Source of the DNA: Frankia canadensis
Lineage (GTDB): Bacteria; Actinomycetota; Actinomycetes; Frankiales; Frankiaceae
Direction of reading: 5' to 3'
DNA: 43,644 nucleotides
Assembly (NCBI RefSeq): GCF_900197875.1
Contig: NZ_FZMO01000257.1
Location: 1-43,644 of the forward strand
The notes beneath the pieces were generated by a model. It saw only the letters and a program-made list of their open reading frames with translations, made no database searches and was not told the origin of the DNA. Position numbers and translations under genes: made by a program. Positions 23,910-32,424 of the stretch are shown here, piece after piece (position 1 is the stretch's first letter; each line of letters opens with the position of its first letter).

Positions 23910-24925
23910 CGGGCCAGGCGGCGCATCCCGTCCGGATCGGGGCGGCCGTCCGGCGACGGGCGCAGGGCGGCCTCGAGCCGGGCGCGGACGGTCGGCTCGT
24001 CGAGACCCATGCCGATGGCGACCAGTCCGTGCGGGCCCTCCATGACCGCTCTGGCAGCGACGTGGAGCTGGCCACCGACCACGTTGACGACATGACCGGC
24101 GGTGCCGCGGCCGGTGTCGACGACCAGGGTGCCCTTGAGGCGGTACACGTCGGCCGGCAGATCCTCGAGCAGATCGACCAGCGGGCCGGGATCGACCGCG
24201 TGCGCCGCGGGGACGGTCACCGACACGGCGTGGTGGTGCGGGCCGCCCTCGTCGACGTGCGCGTGGTCGTGCTCGTCCCGGGCGGCGGCGGCGAAGGGTA
24301 GCTCGTCGATCGGGTCGTACGGGGTGGCCGCGTCGAAGACGAGGGCGGGGTCGATGCGCCCATGGGTGGTGGTGACGACGTGGGCGTGGGGGTTGCTCGC
24401 GCGCACCCGGTGGGTGATCCGCGCGAGTGTCTCGTCGCGGCCCGCGGGTGGCAGCCGGTCGACCTTGTTGATGAGGACGAGCGAGGCCGACGCGAACCGG
24501 GCCGGGGGCAGGCCGCCGGGGTCGACGGTGTCGAAGTAGGCGGCGGCGTCGATCACGTCGACGAGGCCGCCGGGCCGGATGCGGCGCACGCCGCTGAAGC
24601 GGATGAGGCGGGCGAGGTTCGGCGGGTCGGCCACCCCGCTGGCCTCCACGATCACCGCGTCGAGCCGCAGCCGCGGCTGGCTCAGCTTCTCCAGCGCCTC
24701 GTCGAGCCCGTCGGTGTCCGGCAGGCAGCAGACGCAGCCGCCCGCGATCGACGCCGGCTCGTCGATCTGGCCGCTGACCAGCGCCGCGTCGACGTTGATC
24801 GCCCCGAAGTCGTTGACGACCACCCCGAGACGAGCCCCCGGCGCCCGCAGCAGGTGGTTGAGCACCGTCGTCTTGCCCGCGCCCAGATACCCGGTCACCG
24901 CGATCACCGGCACCCGAGCTGCCAT
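23879..24925 (-). CDS. CobW/COG0523-type metal-chaperone GTPase
   Basis: The ATG at 24925 is preceded by GGAGG; the frame extends far upstream, but that part is a shadow. The 348-residue protein has Walker A GYLGAGKTT (12-20), the metal-binding CxCC motif in GGCVCCLPDTDG (Cys 64, 66, 67), VIVEASGVADP and the base-specificity motif NKVD. A His/Asp-rich insert, DEHDHAHVDEGGPHHHAV (about 215-235), separates the GTPase part from the CobW C-terminal domain. Such proteins deliver zinc, cobalt or another metal to client enzymes. No Zur-like site is visible upstream, and an 8-bp tandem repeat lies in the leader. Confidence 0.9.
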   Translation of the reverse strand: MAARVPVIAVTGYLGAGKTTVLNHLLRAPGARLGVVVNDFGAINVDAALVSGQIDEPASIAGGCVCCLPDTDGLDEALEKLSQPRLRLDAVIVEASGVADPPNLARLIRFSGVRRIRPGGLVDVIDAAAYFDTVDPGGLPPARFASASLVLINKVDRLPPAGRDETLARITHRVRASNPHAHVVTTTHGRIDPALVFDAATPYDPIDELPFAAAARDEHDHAHVDEGGPHHHAVSVTVPAAHAVDPGPLVDLLEDLPADVYRLKGTLVVDTGRGTAGHVVNVVGGQLHVAARAVMEGPHGLVAIGMGLDEPTVRARLEAALRPSPDGRPDPDGMRRLARYRRLSGAGA

Positions 24926-24944
24926 TGCGCCGCCTCCTCTGTCC

Positions 24945-25005
24945 GCCGACCTGCCGACCTGCCGACCTGCCGACCTGCCGACCTGCCGACCTGCCGACCT
25001 GCCGA
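24945..25005. repeat. 8-bp tandem repeat, seven copies, upstream of the CobW gene
   Basis: The unit GCCGACCT repeats seven times without error (24945-25000), with a partial eighth copy. It lies 20-80 bp upstream of the CobW start, between it and the divergent lipoprotein gene at 25292. The whole gap 24926-25291 shows no other gene. Replication slippage here could change promoter or leader spacing. Confidence 0.85.
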
Positions 25006-25291
25006 GCATAGATAGATCGCGGACCGGCTCGGTCGAGGCTTCGCTCCCGCGACCGCGACGGTGCGCAGGGCGGTGACACGCCGCGGCAGGGCTGTGAATC
25101 TGCCCACGGACCAACCTCGTACTTTTCTGGTGTGGCGCGTCTTGGCCGTGTTTACTCTTGCCATTGTTCCGGCGTCGCGGGCATCGCTGCCGCCCGGCAT
25201 TCGCCCACTGCCGGAGCGCTCGATGGACAGGGGTGGCCGTTTCTTTTCTTGTCAATGCGCAGGGGCAGTGGGTTCGGGGGTTGGCATCCGG

Positions 25292-28200
25292 ATGTCTCCA
25301 CCTGGCGGGTCGGGTTCCCGACAGTACGGCCGACATCGCATCGGCCGGTATCGGCTGAGCCTTGTCACGGCGTTCGCGGTTCTGGTGGCCCTGGCCCTTT
25401 CGCTTGCGGGCTGCGATGGTGGTTCGACCAGGGATTCGTCCACGCGCGTGGCGACGGTGGCGCGATTCGAGATCTCCTACGCGGCCGCCGCCGACCTGCT
25501 CGGCGGGCTGGCGCCGGCGGATGCCGACGAGCAGCTGCGGGACTGGACGAGCACCGCGCTCGCCGCGCGCCTGAATCTGGACACGGCGACCTTTCTCGCT
25601 TCGGCCTACGACACGCTGCCCGTGCGAGACCCGGGTTTCGCGGACCTGGCGCGCCAGCAGGTCGGGCCGGGCCGGCTGCTGGCCGCCGGCCGGGGTACGG
25701 CGCACGTCCTCGTCCAGGCCGGCGATCCGCACGAGGCGCGCACCGTCGGCCTCCTGCTCGACCAGTACCGGACCGATCACGGCTCGGACCCGGATCAGGT
25801 CGCGATCGACCGCTACCAGCTCCGATCCGACCTCGACACGATCGAGGTGACCGTCGGCGCTGCCCGGCCGACGCGGGACGTCCGCGCCGCTCACGGCTAC
25901 CTCACCCTGCGGGTCGACACAGCCGGCGGTCTCGCGGACTTCCTGGCCCGGATCCAGGACCTGTCCGAGCTCAGGAAGGACGGGTCGAAGATCTGGGCGA
26001 GCGGCTGGCACTGGCCGGACGTGCCGTCGGCGCCGATCGACGCCGCCGACGTGTCGGCGATCCAGGGCGGCTACCCGGTGGCCGCCGGCCGTCAGCCACC
26101 CGGGTTCTCGCTGGATCCGGCCGCCGGACCGCAGCCGAACGACGAGGGCTTCGCGGCCGTGCACACCCTGATCCCGGACCTCGACCAGAACCGCGTCCGG
26201 GCCGTCCTCACCGATCAGGCGGTGCGCGTCAGCGTGCGCACGCAGGTGCGCGACGCGCTCCTGCAGGGAACCCCCGCGGGCGACGCGCTGCGCCGCGACG
26301 GCCTGCCGACCGACCGCACCCAGCTGTGGGCGCTGCTCAACCTCACCGAGGGAAACCCCGTCTACAGCCAGGCCCGGTATGAGGGCGGTCTGGCCCGGAC
26401 GAACGTCGGGATGACCCTTTTCTATACCGACTACGTCGCGAAGAACTGGGTCGCCGGGGTGGGCAGCGGCGTGCCGGGCAGGGCGGTCGGCGGATTCGTC
26501 CCCGATTCCGAGGCGCGGACGCCGTGGAGCCAGTGCCCGGCCGCGACCGATGCTCACGAGGAGCGCGGGCGGCTGTGGTTCGGGCAGAACGACGCCGCCT
26601 TCGCGAGTTCTGGAGACCGGTTCGAGCTGGGCGGGCAGGCCACCCGGCTGTTCGCGCGGTCGAACGGCGCCGGCGGCGGCGAGGTCGAGCCCAGCTTCTC
26701 CTTCGGGCGCGGACTGCGGTACTGGGACCAGCACTACCAGGCGATCGCCGACTACGAACCGCAGTACGCCCGGCTCGAACAGATCATGCGCTGGAGCGGC
26801 GCGCTGGAATGGCTGCGCGGCACGGGCGCCGCCCTGCCCGCCGTGCCCGACGGCGAGGTCCATCATTCCGACCTCACCTTCGACTCCTGGTACGCGCACA
26901 ACACCCGGCTGCGGGAACGGTCGCCCATCCCGTTCGTCTCCCCGGCGGCGGCGGGCACGGCCGAGTCGGTCATCCCGACCCCGACGAGGACCTACGGCGA
27001 CTGCGGCCTTGTCGGCATCGAGGGCGGCGTGTCCCTCGGACACCTCGCCGAACGGACCGGCGGCCGCGACTACCACGCCGACCTGCCCGACCCGCTGCGC
27101 CGGGCCGGCCTGTTCGACGAGACGTCGCACGCCGACCCGCGCACCGGCGACGGCTCCATCACCGAGCTGGCCATCGACGACAGCGGCAGGACCGCCGGGC
27201 GGGTCCAGCGCACGATCTCCACCACCGGCGACCGTTCGACGGTCAGGATCGACGCGTCGGCCCGCGCGGACATCCCGTTCGGGCCTGTGCGGATCTGGCG
27301 CTCCGCCGCCGCCGACCGCACGCTCACCACCACCGTGACCGCCGGTCGGGGCCATGTCTCCCAGCAGGTCGGTTACCAGGGCCACGACCTAGGAACACTC
27401 GACGCCCGCAGCGACGCCGACGTCGTCACGATCCAGTGGCGCCGCGGCGCCGTCGACCGGGCCCTGCGGGCCCTGCGGCTCGTGCAGGACCGGTGGGGCG
27501 CCCGTCTTCCCGCCGACCTGAGCCTCGGGTCCGTCGGCCTGACCACCTACCGTGATCCCATCGGGACCCTGCTCGCCAAGACTGGCGGCCCCGGTGACCC
27601 CTGGCTCTCGATCACGAACGGCACCCGGCCGCCCGGCGACGACCTGGCATTCCGGATCGGCGGGCCGGATCCGAACCACGGCACGCCGACTTTCGCCCAG
27701 GCGGCGTTCGTGACCGCGCCGAAGCCGCACGACGCGCAGACCTGGTGGGACGTGCGGCCGGCCACCGGTGACCACGGCGCCCAGGCGGTGTTCGCGCCAC
27801 CTCCGAACGGCACCGGATCGCGCGTGCGGGTCACCACGCCGGACGGCGCGACCGCGACGATCTTTCCCGTCGGCGACCACGTGTTCGTCCCGGCCGGCGA
27901 TCCCATCCTCGGACCGAACGGTCTCGCGCAGGGAGCGGCGCTGCTGGCCGAGTTCCCCCGGGTCGCCCGGGCGATGGCGGACGCGGCCAGGACGAAGGAC
28001 GGCCTGCTGCGCGGCGTGCCGCTCGGCGGGGACGGTGTCGCGCTGGCCGCGGACGACCACATCGAGCTGCTACCCGCCGACCATCCCTGGGCGGAGCGGG
28101 TCGCCCGGGCCGTCGCGGCCGATCCCCGCTACGCGACGCCGCTCATCCGGATCGTCGGTGGCCGCGCCGAGCACATCGATCCCGGCCCGTTCACCGCGGT

Positions 28201-28630
28201 CCCCGGATCCGCGCGGCACGGCATCCCGCTGCGGGACGTGCTCGACGGCGCCGGCACCACCCCGGTGTACCTGCACGACAGTCTGCGGTCGACCCTGCAG
28301 GTGGGTCCCGGGATGATCGTCGCGGAGTCGCTGCACCAGGACCTGCGGGTGGGTGTCAACACGGTCCTGCTGGAGCTCACGCTGGCGCACGGCCAGGACC
28401 TGGCCGCCCATCCCGATGTCCTGATCCACAGCGGCGGAGGGGCGGCAAAGGTCAACGTCCTGCGTGACCAGACCCAGGCCCTGCCACGCCAGCAGACGCA
28501 GACCGCCACCCCGACCGCCTCCCCGCAGGCCTCTGCGGCGCCGTCGCTCGGGGCGGGTCGACCGGGTGCCGGGACGGTCCTGCTCGTCTGCCCCGCGACC
28601 GGCTCGGCCGCGACCGCCTGTGGCGACTGA
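25292..28630 (+). CDS. very large lipoprotein of unknown function
   Basis: The start chosen is the ATG at 25292, as it places a normal lipoprotein signal (RLSLVTAFAVLVALALSLAGC) at the N-terminus; the frame is open back to 25061. The 1112-residue protein should be lipid-anchored on the outer face of the membrane. It has no repeats or membrane helices in the mature part, many Asp/Trp/Tyr-containing blocks (GSKIWASGWHWPDVPSAPID, FGRGLRYWDQHYQAIADYEP) and a Gln/Thr/Ala-rich tail. I do not recognise any domain. Its stop overlaps the CHAT-protein start by 11 bases, so it forms an operon with the CHAT and TIR genes and is the only clearly extracytoplasmic member of that operon. Confidence 0.85.
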   Translation: MSPPGGSGSRQYGRHRIGRYRLSLVTAFAVLVALALSLAGCDGGSTRDSSTRVATVARFEISYAAAADLLGGLAPADADEQLRDWTSTALAARLNLDTATFLASAYDTLPVRDPGFADLARQQVGPGRLLAAGRGTAHVLVQAGDPHEARTVGLLLDQYRTDHGSDPDQVAIDRYQLRSDLDTIEVTVGAARPTRDVRAAHGYLTLRVDTAGGLADFLARIQDLSELRKDGSKIWASGWHWPDVPSAPIDAADVSAIQGGYPVAAGRQPPGFSLDPAAGPQPNDEGFAAVHTLIPDLDQNRVRAVLTDQAVRVSVRTQVRDALLQGTPAGDALRRDGLPTDRTQLWALLNLTEGNPVYSQARYEGGLARTNVGMTLFYTDYVAKNWVAGVGSGVPGRAVGGFVPDSEARTPWSQCPAATDAHEERGRLWFGQNDAAFASSGDRFELGGQATRLFARSNGAGGGEVEPSFSFGRGLRYWDQHYQAIADYEPQYARLEQIMRWSGALEWLRGTGAALPAVPDGEVHHSDLTFDSWYAHNTRLRERSPIPFVSPAAAGTAESVIPTPTRTYGDCGLVGIEGGVSLGHLAERTGGRDYHADLPDPLRRAGLFDETSHADPRTGDGSITELAIDDSGRTAGRVQRTISTTGDRSTVRIDASARADIPFGPVRIWRSAAADRTLTTTVTAGRGHVSQQVGYQGHDLGTLDARSDADVVTIQWRRGAVDRALRALRLVQDRWGARLPADLSLGSVGLTTYRDPIGTLLAKTGGPGDPWLSITNGTRPPGDDLAFRIGGPDPNHGTPTFAQAAFVTAPKPHDAQTWWDVRPATGDHGAQAVFAPPPNGTGSRVRVTTPDGATATIFPVGDHVFVPAGDPILGPNGLAQGAALLAEFPRVARAMADAARTKDGLLRGVPLGGDGVALAADDHIELLPADHPWAERVARAVAADPRYATPLIRIVGGRAEHIDPGPFTAVPGSARHGIPLRDVLDGAGTTPVYLHDSLRSTLQVGPGMIVAESLHQDLRVGVNTVLLELTLAHGQDLAAHPDVLIHSGGGAAKVNVLRDQTQALPRQQTQTATPTASPQASAAPSLGAGRPGAGTVLLVCPATGSAATACGD

Positions 28631-31439
28631 CCGACCCGGCGTCCCGCCGGCCCGGTGGCCGACCGGGTTCGCCGCGCCGCGGCTACCGATCATGCTGGCG
28701 CCGGGCTTCCCACTCGCCGACGCGATCGCCGCCGCGGACGCCGCGCTGGGCCGGCGTAACGCCCCGGCGGTCGACGCCGCCTACGCGGCCGCGACCCTCC
28801 TGGTCGCCCCGGGCACGACCACCACCGACTCCGATGGTCGCGGGCACGACCTGTGGATGGCCGTGGCCGTCGATCACCTTGTCGCGCTGCGGCGACTCGG
28901 CGCCGTGACCCGCGGCCTGCGCCGCTGCGAGGACTACCTCGGCCGCGCCGCCGCGGCGGGCGTCGACCCGTCGCTGCTCCTGCAGGAGCGGATGCAGCTG
29001 CGTGACTGCGCCGCCGACCCGCGGGGCGCCGCCGCCGACGCGGCGGCGATGCGCCGGCTCGCGGCGAGCGGGAAGCGCCCGATCTCCGCCGCGCAGGACG
29101 GGCGACTGCTGCGGGCCGAGGCGTCAGCCGCGGCCGCGGCGGGCGACGCCGTCACAGCCTCCCGCCTGCTCGACGACGCGGAACGGGCGCTGCGCGCCGC
29201 CGGCTGCGCCGACGTCTCGATCATCGACCGGGACCGGGCGCTGCTCAGGGTGCGCCAGGGGGCGGAGCCCGACGTCGGCGGCGCCCTCGCCGAGATGCTC
29301 GACGGTGAGTGGCCGGAGACCGTCGAGAGCCAGTTCCGGCTCGCGTTCGCGCTCAAGCGGCAGTTGCACTTCGAGGCGGCGGCCCGGGTGATGACGACCG
29401 TCACCGGCAATCCCGACCTCGACCCCGCGCTGCGCCTGCCCGCCCTGTACGAGCTGGTCACGCTGCTTCTGACGATGCGCGACGACCGCGCCGCCCACGC
29501 GTTGCGCCCGCTGCTGGACGCCGCCGCGGCGAGCTGGCCGGATCCGGCGGGCGCCGCCAGGAAGATCGCGCTCCTGCTGTCCTCCGCTCCCGCTCCCGCT
29601 CCCGATCCCGCTCCCGATCCCGAACCAGAACGGGCGGTGCGGCAGGTGCAGCGCCTGATCGCCGCCGACCGACTGACCGAGGCCGAGTCGCGGCTCGCCC
29701 GTCTCACGCCGCCCGCCGATCCCCTCGCCGCCGAGCCGGCGACTGATCCTGGTGCCGGCCGGACGGGGACCTCCACCATCGAGGCGGCGCAGGAGGCACG
29801 GGACCGGGCCGAGTGGTATCTCGTCGCCGGCGAGCTCCAGCTGGCCCGCTACCGGCAGCTCCGCCGGCCCGAGCTGCTCCAGGCCGCCGTCGACGACCTC
29901 GGTCGCGCGGTGCGGGCGACCGCCGGCCGGGCGTGGCTGACCGAGGTCAGGATCCTGGCGACCCGCCTGCTCGGCGAGGCCCACCACTGGCGGGCGGAGT
30001 ACGGCCAGGCGAGCGCCCGGTGGGCGCAGGCGCATCAGCTGGAGGAACGGCTGGCCGGCCGTCAGATCAGCGACGCGGTGCGGGTCGGCATGCTGGCGCC
30101 CGTGCCCGACGAGCACGACGAGCGGGTGCGTTTCGCCGCCGAGCGGACCGCCGAGAACGCCGAGGGCGCCGCGGCGACGGCCGCGCTGGTCGTCGCGATG
30201 GAAGCCGCCCGCGGCGCCGCGATCCTCGGCGGGATCCTGCCCGCCGAGGCCGGCCTGACCCGCGACCTGCCCCCGCCCGACGACCACCGCTCCGCCTGGG
30301 CGTGGATCCGCGCGACGGCGGACCGCCTGCCCCGCTCGCAGGTCGTCTGGATGATGCACGCGACACCGCTGCGCGTGCATCACGCCGTCATCGGACCGAA
30401 CCTGCTGCACCACATCGCCGTCGACTGCCGGCGGGGCGAGCTGGGCGACGCCGTCGACGACCTCATGGGTTCGTGGAGCGCGGGCACCCTGGAGTCAGCC
30501 GTGGGCCGCGCCGCGTTCGACGCGGGCACGCGCGACATCGCCGCGCGCCTCGACGTCGCCGCGGTGGTCCGCCATCTTCCGCCGGACATCCGCCGGATCG
30601 CGCTGGTCGTCGGAGGAGTCCTCGCCGACGTCCCGTTCGCCGCCCTGCCGCTGGCCGTTCCTGTCCGGTCGGCCGGGGCGACGGCGGGCCGCGCGATGCC
30701 GCTCGGACTGCGCTTCGCCCTGTCCGACCTCCCCTGCCTGTCCGCGCGGAGCCCGCTCAGCCGGCGCTCCCGACGCGTGCGCGGCGACCGGAGCCTGCTG
30801 GTCGACCCGGCGGGGGAGGGGATCACGCCAGCGCGGGGCATCCACGCGCAGGTGCTGGACGGCGCCCGGGCCACCCCCGCCGAACTGGCCGCCACGCTCG
30901 CGCGGCGCCGCCATCGCCAGGTGCGGCTGGACTGCCACGGCCGGTACGACCCACTCGACGAGGCCGGGCGCTGGCTGCAGCTGCGGCCCGAGGACGCCTC
31001 CGGCCGCCTCCCGCCCGAGGCGCTGCAGGCCATGGACCTGCACGGCTGCGGAACGCTCGTCCTCGGTGCCTGCGAGTCGGGGATGGCGACCCGGACCGGC
31101 CGGGACGAGCGGCTCGGTTTCGTGCGCGCCGCGCTGCACGCCGGTGCCGCGTCCGTCGTGGCGGCGCGTTGGGCGGCGGCGGACCCGGTGGCCGCCGCGG
31201 TGCTCGACCGCTTCCACCACCACCTGCGCCGTCGGACACGCGACGTCGCCCTGTGGCAGGCGCAGCTCGACGTGTGCCGCGCCGCGCCGGACCGGCAGGT
31301 GCTGGACTGCGCGCCCGACCATCCGGCCCGGTGGGCATGCTGGACCCTGTACGGGGACGCCGGGTGGCAGACCGGTGCGGGCGTGGCGCGCCGGGGGCTG
31401 CGCCGCGCCGCGGACCATGCCCCGATCAGGCGGAGGTGA
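28620..31439 (+). CDS. CHAT-domain caspase-like protease with helical repeats
   Basis: The GTG at 28620 overlaps the lipoprotein stop and gives 939 residues; an ATG at 28692 is an alternative. Residues about 20-600 are Ala/Leu/Arg-rich and helical, probably TPR-like, with an acidic Pro/Asp-Pro-rich spacer near 322-335. The C-terminal part is a CHAT domain: the catalytic His is near 773 in VRLDCHGRYDPLDEAGRWLQ, and the catalytic Cys near 818 in TLVLGACESGMATRTGRDER. The following FVRAALHAGAASVVAARWAA is the usual strand after the Cys. CHAT proteins are clan CD cysteine peptidases, often in bacterial signalling or defence loci. The next gene, encoding a TIR protein, starts one base after its stop. 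Confidence 0.9.
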   Translation: MATDRPGVPPARWPTGFAAPRLPIMLAPGFPLADAIAAADAALGRRNAPAVDAAYAAATLLVAPGTTTTDSDGRGHDLWMAVAVDHLVALRRLGAVTRGLRRCEDYLGRAAAAGVDPSLLLQERMQLRDCAADPRGAAADAAAMRRLAASGKRPISAAQDGRLLRAEASAAAAAGDAVTASRLLDDAERALRAAGCADVSIIDRDRALLRVRQGAEPDVGGALAEMLDGEWPETVESQFRLAFALKRQLHFEAAARVMTTVTGNPDLDPALRLPALYELVTLLLTMRDDRAAHALRPLLDAAAASWPDPAGAARKIALLLSSAPAPAPDPAPDPEPERAVRQVQRLIAADRLTEAESRLARLTPPADPLAAEPATDPGAGRTGTSTIEAAQEARDRAEWYLVAGELQLARYRQLRRPELLQAAVDDLGRAVRATAGRAWLTEVRILATRLLGEAHHWRAEYGQASARWAQAHQLEERLAGRQISDAVRVGMLAPVPDEHDERVRFAAERTAENAEGAAATAALVVAMEAARGAAILGGILPAEAGLTRDLPPPDDHRSAWAWIRATADRLPRSQVVWMMHATPLRVHHAVIGPNLLHHIAVDCRRGELGDAVDDLMGSWSAGTLESAVGRAAFDAGTRDIAARLDVAAVVRHLPPDIRRIALVVGGVLADVPFAALPLAVPVRSAGATAGRAMPLGLRFALSDLPCLSARSPLSRRSRRVRGDRSLLVDPAGEGITPARGIHAQVLDGARATPAELAATLARRRHRQVRLDCHGRYDPLDEAGRWLQLRPEDASGRLPPEALQAMDLHGCGTLVLGACESGMATRTGRDERLGFVRAALHAGAASVVAARWAAADPVAAAVLDRFHHHLRRRTRDVALWQAQLDVCRAAPDRQVLDCAPDHPARWACWTLYGDAGWQTGAGVARRGLRRAADHAPIRRR

Positions 31440-31440
31440 C

Positions 31441-32355
31441 ATGTCGGTCCACGGGCCCCTGGCCGCGCCGCGGCTGTTTCTGTCCTGCGCCGGATCCGAC
31501 CGGGACGTCGCGGAGCGGATGGCGAGTGAGCTGGGCCGGCACGGCATCGACGCGACCGTCGACCACTGGTGTCCGCCCGGCGCCAACTGGGTGCTGTGGA
31601 TCAACGATGCGATGGCCGCGGCCGATTTCTACATACTGCTGTGGTCGGCGGCGGCCCGCGACCAGGCGGTGGTGGCGGCCCTGTGGTCGGCGGCGCTGGT
31701 CCGCGAGCTGGCCGAGCGGAGCTCCTACCTGCTCGTCGTCCGCCTCGACGACAGCGCGCTGCCCCCGGTGCTGGCGCCCCGGCACAGCCTCGACGGCACC
31801 CACGGCCGGTGGAGCGAGGTCGTGCGCGACCTCGCCGGCATCTGGCGGCGGGACCGGGCGGGCGGCGCGCCGCCGGCCGTCGCGGGCGATCCGGTGGCTC
31901 CCGAGGCCACCGGCGTGACCGCTCCGACCAGGATGATCCGGGTCCGCAACCAGGTTCTCGGCTTCGCGGTCGTGCTCGCGGTGGCGGAGACGATGACCGG
32001 CTGGGAGCTGCTGAGCCTCATCCGCGCCAGGCTCGCGCTGCCCGACGAGCAGACCCGGTTCGCCGGCCAGGTCGGCCTGCGGTTCCGGTACCGGCTCGGC
32101 ATCGCGGGAGAGCCGCTGCCGGAGGACCCGGCCGCCCTGCTCCATCTGAGCGACGGAGCCCTCGTCGACCTCGAGGTCGTGGTCGAGCCCTTCGGCCCCG
32201 TCGGCCCGATGGCCGGAACCACGTCCTACCGGCCGGCGACCTCGGGCGCGCAGGTCCAGGCCGCGGTGCCGCCGGCGGCACAGCGGGCTCTCGTCCGCTC
32301 GGCCTTCCGTCATCTCGCGCCGCCGACCGCGTCCTCGCGGGCCGGAACGAGGTGA
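31441..32355 (+). CDS. TIR-domain protein with ubiquitin-like C-terminal domain
   Basis: The ATG at 31441 follows a GGAGG that overlaps the end of the CHAT gene. Residues 10-135 form a TIR domain: RLFLSCAGSDRDVAERMASE (strand A and helix), the BB-loop region VDHWCPPGANWVLWIND, FYILLWSAAA, and WSAALVRE, whose Glu 89 stands where NADase TIRs carry the catalytic Glu. After a Pro/Ala linker, residues about 164-252 look like a YukD/EccD-type beta-grasp: FAVVLAVAETMTGWELLSLI, then FRYRLGIAGEPLPEDPAALL and HLSDGALVDLEVVV. A short Ala/Pro tail follows. It probably acts as the nucleotide-cleaving or signalling effector of the CHAT operon. The Ubl call is mine, by pattern. Confidence 0.82.
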   Translation: MSVHGPLAAPRLFLSCAGSDRDVAERMASELGRHGIDATVDHWCPPGANWVLWINDAMAAADFYILLWSAAARDQAVVAALWSAALVRELAERSSYLLVVRLDDSALPPVLAPRHSLDGTHGRWSEVVRDLAGIWRRDRAGGAPPAVAGDPVAPEATGVTAPTRMIRVRNQVLGFAVVLAVAETMTGWELLSLIRARLALPDEQTRFAGQVGLRFRYRLGIAGEPLPEDPAALLHLSDGALVDLEVVVEPFGPVGPMAGTTSYRPATSGAQVQAAVPPAAQRALVRSAFRHLAPPTASSRAGTR

Positions 32356-32420
32356 CCGGCCAAGGTCGCGTGACCGGCCAGGGTCGCGTGACCGGCCAGG
32401 GTCGCGTGACCGGCCGGGGA
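32352..32420. repeat. 18-bp tandem repeat between convergent genes
   Basis: The unit GTGACCGGCCAGGGTCGC occurs three times from 32352 (the first copy has one change) plus a partial fourth. The first copy contains the stop codon of the TIR gene at 32353-32355. The array fills the 69-bp gap between this gene and the convergent kinase gene ending at 32425. GACCGGCC with GGTC elements could form stacked hairpins, but no T-run follows. Confidence 0.8.
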
Positions 32421-32424
32421 GGGA

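Noticed and set aside
24945-25005. CRISPR array
   Set aside because: The 8-bp units are directly adjacent with no spacers, and no cas genes are present.
23879-27385. An 1168-residue minus-strand frame ending in CobW
   Set aside because: Only the last 348 residues show a domain and have a GGAGG start at 24925. The rest is antisense to the lipoprotein gene and has shadow composition.
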